A stretch of 64,000 bases of DNA from Rhizomys pruinosus (lineage: Eukaryota; Chordata; Mammalia; Rodentia; Spalacidae). Where the stretch lies: contig VZQC01008777.1 of NCBI GenBank assembly GCA_009823505.1, positions 608,125 to 672,124 of the forward strand, in the 5' to 3' direction. Positions 1 through 10,227 of this stretch are shown in pieces. Within the stretch, counting starts at the first letter, position 1, and every line of letters begins with the position of its first letter. The notes beneath the pieces were generated by a model. That model ran no database searches and was not told where the DNA came from. It was given only the letters and a program-made list of their open reading frames with translations. The position numbers and the translations under genes were made by a program.

Positions 1-189
1 AATCTACATTTATACCTTTGGCTGTATCTCTGTGTTTGTAAAAATAGATCTATTTATATCTATATGTACACTTTTATACATATATGTGAATATATTTATG
101 TAAGCATAGACCTCTGTATATGTCTATTTCTATAGATATGGAGATAAATATACATATATATGTACATATATGTACTTATAAAGACACTT
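1..189. repeat. AT-rich low-complexity tract
   Basis: Alternating tatatgta/tatctata words dominate this stretch. There is no pure repeat unit and no coding signal. It directly abuts a B2 insertion. Confidence 0.6.
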
Positions 190-203
190 AAAAGTGTAAT
201 CTG

Positions 204-442
204 GGGGCTGGAGAGATGGCCTAGCGGTTAAGAGCACCACCCGCTCTTGCAGAGGACCCGGGTTCAATCCCCAGCACCCCACATGGCGGTCAAGAACCAT
301 CTGAAACTCCAATTCCAGGAGAACACCAGTTCCAGGGGCATCCGACACCCTCTTCTGACCTCCGCAGCATTGCATGACATGGGTGCACAAACCTGCATGC
401 AGACAGTACATTCATACACATACAGAAATAAATAAAAATTTA
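204..442 (+). mobile_element. B2 SINE with target-site duplication
   Basis: The tRNA-derived head begins ggggctggagagatggcc and carries a Pol III B box (ggttcaatccc). The 3' part holds the tcttctgacctccgc and gcagacagtacattcata modules and an A-rich tail. A 14-bp direct repeat, aaaagtgtaatctg, flanks it at 190-203 and 443-456. This shows a retrotransposed insertion with both ends intact. It is non-autonomous and depends on L1 machinery. Confidence 0.95.
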
Positions 443-456
443 AAAAGTGTAATCTG

Positions 457-867
457 AAGCTGTGGAGGACTGGAAAAATTAACTTCTTCTCCTCCAGACC
501 TACCTCAAGCACTGAGACAGTCCAGAATGCTTCTTGTCCTCCTGGAAATATTGGATTCCTTGTTTTAATTTCTCAGCAGTACAAACATGAAGGTATATTT
601 GCTGACCTTGGATAACAAGTCTTGACCCCACACCTATTGAGGTGCCCAACCCTATATTCAATCATTCTCTAACTTATACCTGAGGACCAGTTAATATTGT
701 CTGTATTTTAAAAAGCAGAAGATCAAAGAGGAGTCACTTCACATACATCAACAGAAAAGAAAATAAGAGAAGTGGATTTTATCTAATATCTGCTTGGAAT
801 CCAGTGGCTCTATGAAGTTTTATATCATTTATTCACTAATTTTCCAGTACTAAATGAGTCTTATCAT
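457..867. other. No recognised feature
   Basis: Moderately AT-rich DNA of about 410 bases. I see no SINE, L1 motif or convincing reading frame. Confidence 0.5.
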
Positions 868-883
868 AGATTTGACTACATTC

Positions 884-1101
884 TTTTTTTAATTTTTAAA
901 AAATTTTATTTATTTTTATGTGTATGAATGTACTGTCTGCATGTAGGTTTGTGCGCCTGTGTCATGCAATGCTGCAGAGGTCAGAAGAGGGTGTAGGATT
1001 CCCCTGGAACTGGAGTTAAAGACGGTGGGTTCTGGGGATTGAACCCAGGTCCTCTGCAAGAGCAGTCGGTTTTCTTAACCACTAGGCATCTCTCCAGTCC
1101 C
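884..1101 (-). mobile_element. B2 SINE, antisense
   Basis: The reverse complement is a B2 with the tRNA-like head at the right end (ctctccagtccc) and the poly-A read as T-rich DNA at left. A direct repeat of about 16 bp with one mismatch, agatttgactacattc, lies at 868-883 and 1102-1117. The body is shorter than the 204-442 copy because part of the repeated 'aactccagttcc' section is missing. Confidence 0.9.
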
Positions 1102-1117
1102 AGATTTGACTATATTC

Positions 1118-1560
1118 TTTTTTTTAATATAATGCTTTTATTGATGTTTTATGTATTTCATACATCATTTTTCAGCTCAACTTAGACATACTCCCCTTTC
1201 CCTTCCCCTCACCCCACCCCAGTTCACACATTCTGCCATACATGCCCTGCATCTTTAATAGCTTCCTAAACATATGTATTTATTTGGGCTACACAGTCTT
1301 CTGGGGGAAAATGTCACATGCAATCTTATCCAGCTATGAACCTTGTGAATTACAATAATGGCAAGATACAGCTATGGGTGCAATAGTGGCACAGATGTTA
1401 TAAGAGTAACCATCCATTTTCAAATTGGATTTAGGTTTCACACCACAGGAGGAAACACATGCCCAGTACTATAAATCTGAGCAAGAACACATGGTTCATG
1501 AGGTCACAGGGCTCTATAAAACAGTATTATTTCCCCAAGTTGTCATAGTATTAAACTGCC
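1118..1560 (-). mobile_element. L1 3' end with probable 5' inversion
   Basis: Positions 1118-1260 read as an antisense L1 3' end: a T-rich start, then gcttttattgatgtttta and the C-rich complement of the G-rich tract. From about 1266 the DNA switches to sense L1 3'UTR of Lx type ('gggtgcaatagtggcac' at 1376, then a stretch ending 'catagtattaaactg'). A 3' end antisense on the left and an inverted upstream part on the right is the arrangement left by twin priming of a minus-strand insertion. I could not find a clear target-site duplication, so two separate insertions remain possible. Confidence 0.6.
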
Positions 1561-1735
1561 TTCAAAAATTATTTTATGCATATGAATGAATTGCTTGCCT
1601 TTATATAAGTGCACCTATATTCTAACAAGTAAGGTGTACTGACGCTTCAAGAGAGATAGCCACGAGGTCAGCATTTAACTGGAATTCCAACACCTTAGTC
1701 ATTTGGCCTCATCTATCACATGAACTAAAGAGACA

Positions 1736-2300
1736 GTTAATTGTGATATTCACAGAAACACTATTTACAATAGCCTAAAGGAAATAACATGAGATTACCA
1801 ACTGATGAGTGAAAAAAGACAACTTAATATATGTATAACTACACAATGGAATATGATTTAGCTATAAAAAGAAATGAAATACTATCATTTGTGACCATGT
1901 GCTTAAACTGGAAGTCATTAGGTTAAATGAAATAATTCAGATAAAGAAAGACAAATTCTGCATCATCTCTCTCATAGGTGAATCGAAAAGACCTCATTTT
2001 ACAAGGATTGAAGGGAGAATGTTGGTTGTCAGGCTGGAGATTGTACCTTTATAGTTAGAAGACAGGAGGAAGCTCAGGTGTTCTAGCACACAGCGTGATG
2101 ATGACTGCAGGTAGTGGTAATATATTCCATATACTTCAAAATGCTAGAAGAAAAGGTTTTGAATGATTTTATGAGACCAAAATGACAATGTTTAAGGAAA
2201 TATTTATATTTACCCATATTAGAATGTTATACTATATATAATATGTAGTTGAAACTAATAACTTATGGTTTGTTTCTAATATGTTGTCACATCCTTAACA
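1736..2300 (+). mobile_element. Ancient L1 fragment (ORF2 3' end and 3'UTR)
   Basis: A degraded L1 shared with other placental mammals (L1M-like). Readable landmarks are 'ctacacaatggaatatgatt' (the Y-T-M-E-Y region of the ORF2 C-terminus), 'agaaagacaaattctgca', and the 3'UTR phrase around 'ggtgttctagcacacag'. Many indels make it much older than the rodent L1s elsewhere in the window. Confidence 0.7.
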
Positions 2301-3004
2301 GTATACTTTCTCCCCATATTGATCATCTAAAAATTTCAGACCCAAAGCTTATTTTTTTATCTGTGTAGTCTTTGGATCTCCTACTTCTGATGCAGCTAAC
2401 TTTGTTTCTAATTATATTTTCAGAAGCCATTGTTGAAGGTCATTCAGGTCTCAGTTTTATTTAGAAATGGGGAAATAAGACTTCCTTCAGATCTCAGACA
2501 TCACACTTTCAAATTGCAAATTAAATCAAATCATTGCTAGAAAATTTCCACAGGTGAAACAAATTCAGTCAGTGTTAGCTGAGCTAGCATGCTCTAATTT
2601 TAAGGATCTGAGATAGTGAGAGTGAGCTGGCACAAATATGTCCTTTGTTGGAGTGAGTCAGCTCTAACCTTCAGGATACTTCACTTGCCATTGGATCCAC
2701 TCAACTTTCCCCTCCGACGGGTCTTTCAAAGTGAATTCTATTGCATAACTCTATTTCTAGCTCCAGTGAAGCACTATTTCCTCAATTATAATGTGTTACA
2801 GTATATTTGTTGAGAGTCTTGCAAATGCTAGAGATGCAGACTGAATTGTCTATCCCTATATCAGTTATTTTTCTTGTGACTCTGACAACTATTTGGTAGA
2901 AACAACCAAGAGCATTTAGAGGCTATGCAGCTATGATCCAGGTGGGTTGTGTTGCTGCTTATTTTGGCCTGTGTTGGTGTTATTCATGTGATGCCAAGCA
3001 AATG
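2301..3004. other. No recognised feature
   Basis: AT-rich sequence with no repeat or exon I can support. The ORF at 2616-2813 has no recognisable domain. Confidence 0.45.
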
Positions 3005-3960
3005 GAAATTCTTTTTTGAAATAGAATTTTTGTGAAGTTTCTACAACACATTGTGATCATATTTAGACCCCTTTCCCATACCCACACCCCCTAAAGTTCC
3101 TCAAATGGATATCTTGCCTTCTATAATATATGTTATGGCCTGATGAGCTAAGTTTGTGCCCCCAAATGTCCCTCTGGGTGAAACCTTGCACTGGAGCCTG
3201 GTCAAACATTCTCTTAAAGAAAACCAACTCTCCCTCTCCCAGTAGTAATCAGCTGCCAATAGTTTTGTACCTATGGCTGGGGCTTCTTCCCCATTTCCTC
3301 AATTATATGGTGGGGTTTTTGTCTATTTTGTGCTAGTATGGGTCTTGTGCATGCTGTAAGTTCACCCTTGCTGTAAGTTCATGAGCAATATCCCAGCTGC
3401 CTGGAAAACTGCTTCCTCCTGGTCATCCACCACTGATGGCTTATAGTCCCTCTGCTTCCTCTTCCCCAATTGTCCCTAAGCCCTGGGTAGAAGAGGTTTG
3501 ATGCAGATGCCTTACTAAGGGACAAGAACTCTGGAGTCTCTTATTGTCTGAACTGTGGTCAGCTGTGGCCTTTTGAGTTAACCACAATCTATAGCTTGAG
3601 GAAGCTTTGGTGATGAGTATTGAAAGCCATATTACTATTCATTCTGTTCCTTGTTCTGCTACGTTCCCTGAGCCTTAGGTATAGAGGTTGCATTGTAGAT
3701 GTGTCGCTTTGGGCTGGGCACCTCACAGACACTTACTCTCTGCATTTGGTCAGTTGTGGGACTCTGTAATACTCTCCATTGGTTGCAAAAAGAAGCTTCT
3801 TTGATGAGCGATGAAAGATATACTTGTCTGAAAATATAAAATGCATATTTAAAATACAGTAAGAATGTATAATGAGACCTTGGGCATCAGCAATAGATTG
3901 ATTTACTGCTTGGTCCATAATCTTATGGACATTTGCTCAATGATACAAAGATAAGAGGTT
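3005..3960 (-). mobile_element. Rodent L1 3'UTR (Lx-like), antisense
   Basis: The complement strand reads as the 3'UTR of an Lx-like rodent L1. The landmark on the given strand, 'gatcatatttagacccc' (3054), is followed by a long 3'UTR ending near 'gatgagcgatgaaag' at 3803. The same order of landmarks recurs antisense at 49265-49905. There is no ORF2 portion, so the copy is 5'-truncated within the UTR. Confidence 0.75.
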
Positions 3961-4004
3961 GAACCTAATAAAGGGAATGAGTCACTACAGACATTTTTTG
4001 GAGA

Positions 4005-4570
4005 TTAAATCTTTTTTTATTTTTTATTTTTTTTATTGATGCTTTGTATATTTCATACATCATTTTCCAATTCAGCTTAGGCATATTTCCCTTTCCCTTC
4101 CCCCTCATCCCACCCCACCCTGTCCCAGATCATGCATTCTGCCATAACTGTCCTGCATCTTTCTCTCAGTTTTTTTTCATTTTTTTAGCAATAAGTGATA
4201 ATTTATGTGTACAAGCATCCCTCATGTAAAACCAATTTGCAGGCTGTTGTGCCCAAACCCCCACAGCCCCACCATCCAGTGGGGGGGGGCTTATAAGTTG
4301 ATCAAATGAGTGTCCAGACTATATTGCTGTAGCTTCACCATTCACCCCAATCGCAGCCCTTACATTCTACCATGCCACCTCTTCTGCAGATTGTTCCCTA
4401 GGCTTAGAAAAGGGGCACAGGTGGATGAGAAGCAAAACAGTCTACTTTCTCTGGAGCTGTTGTCTTGGACTCTGGTCAATTCTGGCTGTTTCCTTTCATG
4501 GGCTGACAGTTTGTCCAGGAATAACCTTTCGATCCTACTAATGAAGCACAAGCAATTAGATATATAGGTA
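4005..4570 (-). mobile_element. L1 3' end, 'family B', antisense
   Basis: This L1 3' end recurs in the window (7938-8300, 15153-16050, 38990-39635, 49912-50765, 51709-52465). Reading the minus strand it ends in 'gcatcaataaaa' plus an A tail, with a G-rich tract just upstream. This copy is truncated at 4570, where others continue into 'acagtactaattgttatgg'. An 85-codon antisense ORF (4310-4567) is shared with two other copies. Confidence 0.75.
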
Positions 4571-4769
4571 TTTAAAAAAAAAAAGAGAGAGATCTGGGTA
4601 ATAAACAAAAGGAGCTACTTATGAGCTTATCTCAAAAAGTAATATGTAAACTTTCTTGACCAAATGATATGTTAGAAATTTGACATTCACTTTAAATGAG
4701 GTAGAGAAGGGCTGTGGTTAGCTCATTGGTTAGAACTGCTTACTGAGTGTCTATCGTTTCTCCCAAGCA

Positions 4770-4781
<12 letters not shown>

Positions 4782-4800
<19 letters not shown>
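4782..4800. repeat. (TA)n microsatellite
   Basis: An uninterrupted TA run following an A-run. The matching site in the second block copy (about 10446-10459) is shorter, and the 825-bp difference between the copies begins here. Confidence 0.85.
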
Positions 4801-5115
4801 ATATTAATATAACCTAATAGTTCTTACAGTGAGCGTGGTTTATTTACATATATAGTCATCTTGTTTTCACACGTAGTTAGTATGCTAGTGTGTTATGTTG
4901 CCTGGTAACAAAACAGAAAGTGGTAAATGAAGGGGAGAGAAAAAAATTAGTAACTTTTTTCTATGTCTGTGTGTCATGACAGAAGGTCCTCAAGTAGGCA
5001 CAAAAGAGATATCTTTGAGAGACTTACAGATCGTGTTGCTTAAAAGTGGTGCTGACACAAATAAATACATGAAGAAGCACATGATAAAGAAGAACATTCT
5101 GGGTGCATTGGCATG

Positions 5116-5148
5116 CTATCTATCTATCTATCTGCTCATCTATCTATC
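5116..5148. repeat. (CTAT)n microsatellite
   Basis: Tetranucleotide CTAT repeats with one interruption (ctgctcat). Present only in block copy A. Confidence 0.85.
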
Positions 5149-5183
5149 GTAATTTAGCAGATCATATATTTGTTTCTTTTTTG

Positions 5184-5344
5184 TTTTTTTTTTTTTTTTT
5201 TTGGGTCTTTTAAGACGCGTTGCCCTGTAGCCTCCAAGCCTACCGGACTCACTCTGTAAGCAGGCCTGGGCCTTAAACTCACAAAGATCGCCTGCCTCTG
5301 CTCCTGAAGTGCTAGGGATTAAAGGCGTGCACCCAGACCCGCTT
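5184..5344 (-). mobile_element. B1 SINE, antisense, noisy
   Basis: A poly-T run is followed by the complement of a B1: 'cctgtagcctccaagc', 'aaactcacaaagatcgcctg', 'attaaaggcgtgcac'. B1 is a 7SL-derived SINE moved by L1. Several unusual indels (for example 'aagacgcgttgccctg') match the error-like character of this block. Confidence 0.85.
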
Positions 5345-5664
5345 GAAGATATTTACATGTGAAACATCCACAGAGATAAGTCCAAATTTAACAACAGAAT
5401 GCCACTTCTTTACTGAGAGGACTGACTTTATGGTCTTAAGCTCAGGCTCTTTAATCTATCTCCTTAGTCCCTTTGCTCAGAGTTTTGTTTCTTAAGCACA
5501 AGTAATTTACATTTTGCTTATATCAACAGAGCGATATTAATTTATTAATAAAGCTGAAAAGTAATCATCAGAGAATGCAAGCACTCTATACAAGAGTACA
5601 TATCGGCATTGTATCATTAATCCTTAAGGCAAGCAGCTATTTCATGAAGACATAAATAATAAGT

Positions 5665-5666
<2 letters not shown>

Positions 5667-5699
<33 letters not shown>
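5667..5699. repeat. Poly-T run (33 nt)
   Basis: A pure T homopolymer inside block copy A. The equivalent place in copy B (about 10497-10535) holds non-repetitive sequence including 'tatcccattgagtctctaa'. The homopolymer therefore replaces unique DNA and may be an artefact. Confidence 0.8.
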
Positions 5700-5924
5700 C
5701 TTTTTACTTTCTTTTTTGCCCACATCATCTTTCTGTGGACAAATTCTCAAATTCACTGTAGAATTTAAATTTTAATGATAATTCTTATAAACATTTTATA
5801 TAGACTTTGACATCAGTACCTTTAAAGTTGACAAACAAAAATCTGTGTTTGAATTACCAATAATGTCAATGTGATCCTAGGGAAATATGTGAAAGTATTA
5901 ATCACGGTATAATCTTTTAAAATT

Positions 5925-6003
5925 TTCATGATGATTAAAATTACATGGAAAGTGCTTGTGAGATCTTTAGCACAAATTAAATGTTTAATAAGTGCAATTG
6001 TTA
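5925..6003 (-). mobile_element. MIR-like SINE fragment, antisense
   Basis: The order 'tgatgattaaaattacat', 'agtgcttgtgagatctttagcac', 'ttaataagtgcaattgtta' follows the complement of the MIR 5' region (aagcactt-agcaca-taagtgc-aataaatgtta). MIR is an ancient mammalian SINE. The copy is heavily decayed. The second block copy has the same fragment at about 10760-10840. Confidence 0.45.
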
Positions 6004-6039
6004 GAAGGATAATATAAAACGTGATGTTGTAACAACCAA

Positions 6040-6620
6040 ATCCCTATGCAGAGGGGTTTGGATATATGTTAAACATGTTGACCTAGAAACTTTATCTCTA
6101 CTGGCTAGCTTTACTAGAAATTGCTATGCATTCTATTTCAAGAATAAAGAAATCTGTAACCTTAACTAACTGTGAATACAAAGAAACTGTGTTGCCTGAA
6201 CAACACAGTTCCACGAGAATGGTCATATTTTCTGTGACAGCATTACAAAGACATGTTGCAAGCTGAAAGTAAAACAATGACCCAACATAGACAGGGGCAG
6301 TGGGCCAAAAACTCAGCCCTGCAATTGATAGCTGCTGCAAGAGGGAGTCAGTTTCTTTAAGGGGAGGAGGTCTGGCAATTAAATAAGCTCCCGTGGATGG
6401 ATCTAAACTCAAGATCACTTGGGGAACATAGATAAGACATGATAAACCTGTAAATGATGATGATAGATGAATGATAGATAAATAGAATTTGGGGATAGTA
6501 GAATGGGGTAGAGATGGGAGAGGTTGACTGAATATGATTAAAACACATTATCTGAAGTTCACAAAGAAGCAGTAAAAATTATAAGAATATGCTAATTTAC
6601 TAAAGTAATTCAGTCTTATA
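6040..6620 (+). mobile_element. Rodent L1 3'UTR and 3' end (Lx-like)
   Basis: Sense Lx-like landmarks run in order: 'ttgacctagaaactttat', 'ctactggctagcttt', then 'ggcagtgggccaaaaac', and a 3' end near 'gattaaaacacattat'. It is the 5'-truncated 3' end of an L1 copy. It is duplicated at about 10900-11420. Confidence 0.6.
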
Positions 6621-6739
6621 AAAGTGGTTAATTTTTAATGTACATGTTCAGCAATAAAAGAGTTCCAATTGACTATATGGTAATAATTATTTGGTCTGAA
6701 ATCAATTTCAAAATAATCTATAGATCATTGTCACAAACA

Positions 6740-6880
6740 TGACTGGGTGCAAATGAGTCTTAATCTAAGTTTTGCCACAGATATCCTGAGATTGCTCAGA
6801 AACTGAATAGTTTCAAGACTTCAATTTATTCATTTGTAAATTGGCATTGATAGTGTCCACTGATTTCCACCCAAAACTAT
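6740..6880 (-). mobile_element. MIR-like SINE fragment, antisense
   Basis: 'gttttgccacag', 'ttgctcagaaactgaatag', 'cttcaatttattcatttgta' and 'aaattggcattgatagt' align by order with the complement of MIR ('gccact...cctcagtttcctcatctgtaaaatgggg'). It is ancient and decayed. It is repeated in block copy B at about 11575-11700. Confidence 0.5.
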
Positions 6881-6959
6881 TCTACAATTTCTATAAAGTA
6901 TGAAGCTCTCAGCAACAGTTATGTTGCTCATGAATATTGGGTGTTGTTAAGAATATTTT

Positions 6960-7936
6960 TTTCTCCAGTGGATGGAACTGGTAAATAAAAAGCCAAAGAA
7001 GCCAGAGGCTCCCTCCCCCTCTAAAACCAGAGTGACCCCAGAGATAAGATCCGCAACTGACCTTGAGAAAACAAAAACCGTTGTTAATCTAGGCTAACTG
7101 TGTGGCCAGAAACATCTGAAGGAAAGTATGGCAGAAATAAATAAGTAGTAAGGCCTAAGAAATTGTAATTTCAGGTAAAAAACTTTTCAGATTTTAGTAA
7201 AAATAGAAAAAGAAAAGAAAATCAACTGTTGTTTTGCCTGTCTTTAATTCTTATTGGCAAGTGAATCTACTCTGCGGCTGGCAAGTGAATCTACTCTCTG
7301 GCTGCCACTGGTTTTGCATTCCTTCAAAGACATGAGACAACAGCTTTTCCAACCTTCCAATATGGACTGGACTCATGTACTCTCCAAGAATCCTCCAAAC
7401 TTTCAGTGCCAGATGGGGAACTGCTGAGACATCCACCTGTGGACTGAACAAGTAACTGGGATTTCAGCCTCTTCAGAGTATAGACTGCCATTGTTGGACT
7501 ATCCAGGCTCTATCACAGAGACCAGTACAGGAAGATCAAGACAGGAAGGACAAGGTGCTTACTGGACCTCACTTGGCGACCATGGAAGGGAAGAACCCAG
7601 TGTGGAGTACAAGGACTGATGGCTGGTTTTGGGCTTGCCAGGAGGAGTCCCTTCAAAAAATTCCTTAAGGAAAACATGGGCATGTTTCAGCCTAATAAAA
7701 AAAACCAATAATTAATAATAAAAAGAAATCAATAAGCGGAAGATGCTAAAACTTATGATGTCATAACCTTGATATATGTGTGGCATGCATAGATACATAT
7801 TTTGGAATGATGCAAATTGGAAAGAACACAACCACGAAAAAAGACTTGGTCAAAGAACGGGATTGAAATGGTGAACTTCTCCCAAAACAGTAAAATTTCG
7901 GACACTGAAATTGTTAAGAGACTGAGAAAAAGAAAG
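6960..7936 (+). repeat. Interspersed repeat segment ending in L1 3'UTR module
   Basis: The middle part ('ctgctgagacatcc', 'ccattgttggactatcc') resembles a common rodent repeat whose family I cannot name safely. The last ~130 bp ('gacttggtcaaagaac', 'gaaatggtgaacttct', 'gagactgagaaaaag') match the 3'UTR module of the young L1 at 20680-20760. The sense of the whole appears to be plus. The copy B counterpart is 11780-12720. Confidence 0.45.
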
Positions 7937-7937
7937 N
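7937..7937. other. Ambiguous base (n) at a sequence join
   Basis: A single n sits precisely where similarity to block copy B stops and the antisense L1 family-B sequence begins. This looks like an assembly join rather than a biological breakpoint. The only other n is at 37192. Confidence 0.8.
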
Positions 7938-8300
7938 AACAGCATAATAGTTATGGTAGGTTACTTTGGTATAGACACTTTGTTTGGGATGTGGGTTATG
8001 TTATGTTAATCCATGAATTAATTTTTTTTTCCTGTTTTATAAATACGGGACAGGGTCCCATACTGGGTTCTATAACATCTTCCCTAACCTTATAGAGGAT
8101 TATAAGCTTGTGTCACCATGGGTTATTCCTCCAAGGAGGAGCCAATAGCCAATTAGATTTGGATATACAGACATGTGGCTCCTCGGCTGCACAGTCATTT
8201 CCGGCAGTGTGAGGTGTGGTTGGTGCTGACGGTGGAGTCTGCTTGACTCAAGGAGAGCAGTATTTGCTTTATTGGAGTTTTAGTGGCATTGTGGTAACAT
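7938..8300 (-). mobile_element. L1 'family B' 3'UTR, antisense, noisy copy
   Basis: It matches 15730-16050 and 52165-52465 in order: 'gttatggtaggttactttgg', 'gggttattcctccaagga', 'agccaattagattt', 'ggtgctgac'. It starts mid-element at the n and contains many extra bases compared with the other two copies. Confidence 0.65.
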
Positions 8301-8900
8301 ATCTATGGTTATTACAAGAGGAATTCTGTAAGAATTCGCATGTGTGTGTTGGTCGAATAAGCGTTACCATGTTAATGTGCAGGGCTTAGGCAGCAGTGGC
8401 AGTATAAAATGAGATTTGAAGGTTGATATTCCAGTGTGTAGTAGGGCCAAGGCCTTTTTTACCTTTGTGGGGGCTTGGATCTCCCTCTGTTGTGTAGCCT
8501 GTGTGTGCCGTGTAGGGAGGTATTAAGACAACTGGCTTTCGGAGGAGGAATCTGGGGGGAAAGAAAAGTGGGGGGTGGAAGACAGTGGTAGAGGCAGAAA
8601 ACTTTTTGTCGAAAAACCTTGCAATTCAATATCTTAAAACTAAATACGGGAAGATGAAAGTGATAAGAGTTGCTGAGGTTCTCACAGGTCAACAATTGTT
8701 CACCTAAACTTTAACGCACGAGAAAGAAAAGATATCAGCTTTGCATGGCGGAGGATGGTGTGTGGTGGACCGGAGAAAGGTGCAAACTGAAAGGGTGGGT
8801 GGACCGTGAACAGGGAAATGGGGAGAAGAAAAGCCTCAGATGACGCAGATCCGACAAAACAGTAGATACCCCGGCGGTGGGAGAGCCGCACCGTAACAAC
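8301..8900. other. Degenerate repeat related to 53740-53980
   Basis: Short shared words in the same order link this to 53780-53920: 'ccttgcaattcaa', 'tacgggaag', 'acaggtcaa', 'gagaaagaaaagat', 'cagctttgcat'. Spacing differs throughout by small insertions. Either this is a badly decayed copy or low-quality sequence. There is no coding signal. Confidence 0.45.
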
Positions 8901-9668
8901 TATTATAATTGAGTACTATACGAACTTACATTCTAAGTGCCACAAGGTTTTAATATGAGAGACTTCCTACCTCTCTTTTTCATAGAAAAAAAAAAAAAAA
9001 AAGGAGAAATATGATGATGATTGATGGGTCGTTACGCCAACTGTAAACATGTCAAGACAAGCGATTTTATAGGATTACCCATGTTAAAAACCGTTAAAAC
9101 GGCCTTCTGTATTGGACTACTAAAAGATCCTCATAGTGGAACGCGTTGTGAAAGGGTAATTCTTTATTCAGAGCCAAGTATAATATTAAAGTCCTTAAGC
9201 TATGAAATTAAGCAATAATGTATAGTACAGTATCAGGTATGGAGGCGGACTACGAAGAAGGGATGGGAGGAGGTAGAAAAAGGGTGTGAAGAGCGGAAAA
9301 GTAGGGAGGCAAGCTGTTAGAAGCTGGGAGTGACATGGCACAGACCAAGTAGATGCAGGTGGAGGAGGGGACAAGTAATTTGTAGTGGTGACAGCGAAAA
9401 ACGAATGAGGGGGCGAGTGTATATCAGAAAGAACAATTGATAAGAGTACCGACAGGCAACAAGAATGGAGATGCAGATGAAAGGTAAGTCAACGGGAGCG
9501 AAGAAATCGAAAGGAATGGGGAAGAAGAAGTAGAGACCCTGAGGAAGGAAAAGAAGTACAAGAAGCAAGGATAAACGATCATTTAAATATAGAGATGGAT
9601 TGGAAGGGTAAGGATTGGTACGACGGTAATAAAATGTGCACAGATAGAACTCGATACTAAAAATTAAT
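8901..9668. other. Purine-rich, CpG-elevated block of unknown nature
   Basis: No repeat family is recognised. From about 9240 to 9600 the given strand is strongly purine-rich (runs such as 'ggatgggaggaggtagaaaaa'). About 25 CpGs lie between 9000 and 9860 by eye, high for moderately AT-rich rodent DNA. The long antisense ORF at 9317-9568 follows from the purine bias and is not a gene. Confidence 0.5.
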
Positions 9669-9900
9669 ATACGCAGACTAACTTCTCCTTCATGTTCATC
9701 CTACCACTGCCATCCATCTCCTATTTGTGACTATATCCTCCCTTCTTCTCCTTACTTTCTCTTCTTTTTTCTTTTGGTTTCTTCTTCCTCTTTCTATTCT
9801 TTCTTTCTTTCGTTTTGTCGTTTTCTTATTTTTCTTCCTTTCAGCCTCCTCATTTCCATCTCTCCCTATCTCCTCCTTCGTCCAGCCATCATAAATAACC
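9669..9900. repeat. Pyrimidine-rich tract (CT/TTTC-rich)
   Basis: Imperfect cttc/tttct words dominate, for example 'ttctttctttctttcg'. It follows directly after the purine-rich block, so strand composition flips within about 100 bp. Confidence 0.7.
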
Positions 9901-10227
9901 CTGTTTTTTTTTCCAGCAAAGCCTTTCTTCTATGACTGTCCATCTTGTTATAACCCCCCAAAGCAACGGGAAAAGCCAATCATGGTAAAACTATGGATTA
10001 AAATATTTCTTCTATTTGCTTTATATTCAAAGTGGATATTTGTTTGGGGTGACGGAAGCTCTAAGCACACAACATTGTGGACTAATGCATATGATCTAAG
10101 CACTTTTACGGTAGGAAATAGGTTGAGCTAGGAAGTTCAACTGAATATATATTCTAATTAGGAGGTTTTCAAATGGGTAATGAGTATATTAAGATAGAAC
10201 CCTATAGGATGGAAGGAGAATTTGCAA
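9901..10227. other. No recognised feature
   Basis: AT-rich DNA between the pyrimidine tract and block copy B. No repeat or reading frame I can support. Confidence 0.4.

Larger units (their letters stand above)
4588..7936. repeat. Duplicated block, copy A
   Basis: This block matches 10228-12720 in the same orientation, from 'gggtaataaacaaaagg' to 'gagactgagaaaaag'. Copy A has an extra ~825 bp (4801-5624, including a B1 and a CTAT microsatellite) and numerous one- to three-base insertions relative to copy B. It also has a 33-T run where copy B has ordinary sequence, and a private 24-bp tandem duplication at 7256-7303. It ends exactly at an ambiguous base. A false or haplotypic duplication from uncorrected long reads fits this well; a real segmental duplication is the alternative. 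Confidence 0.85.

Noticed and set aside
130..512. Overlapping ORFs on both strands near the window start
   Set aside because: They lie in the B2 at 204-442. The same peptide words recur in every B2 copy.
4310..4567. 85-codon ORF as a host gene
   Set aside because: It recurs in L1 family-B copies at 15459 and 50203, so it belongs to a repeat.
9317..9568. 83-codon minus-strand ORF rich in hydrophobic residues
   Set aside because: It is the complement of a purine-rich low-complexity tract. The apparent membrane character comes from base composition.
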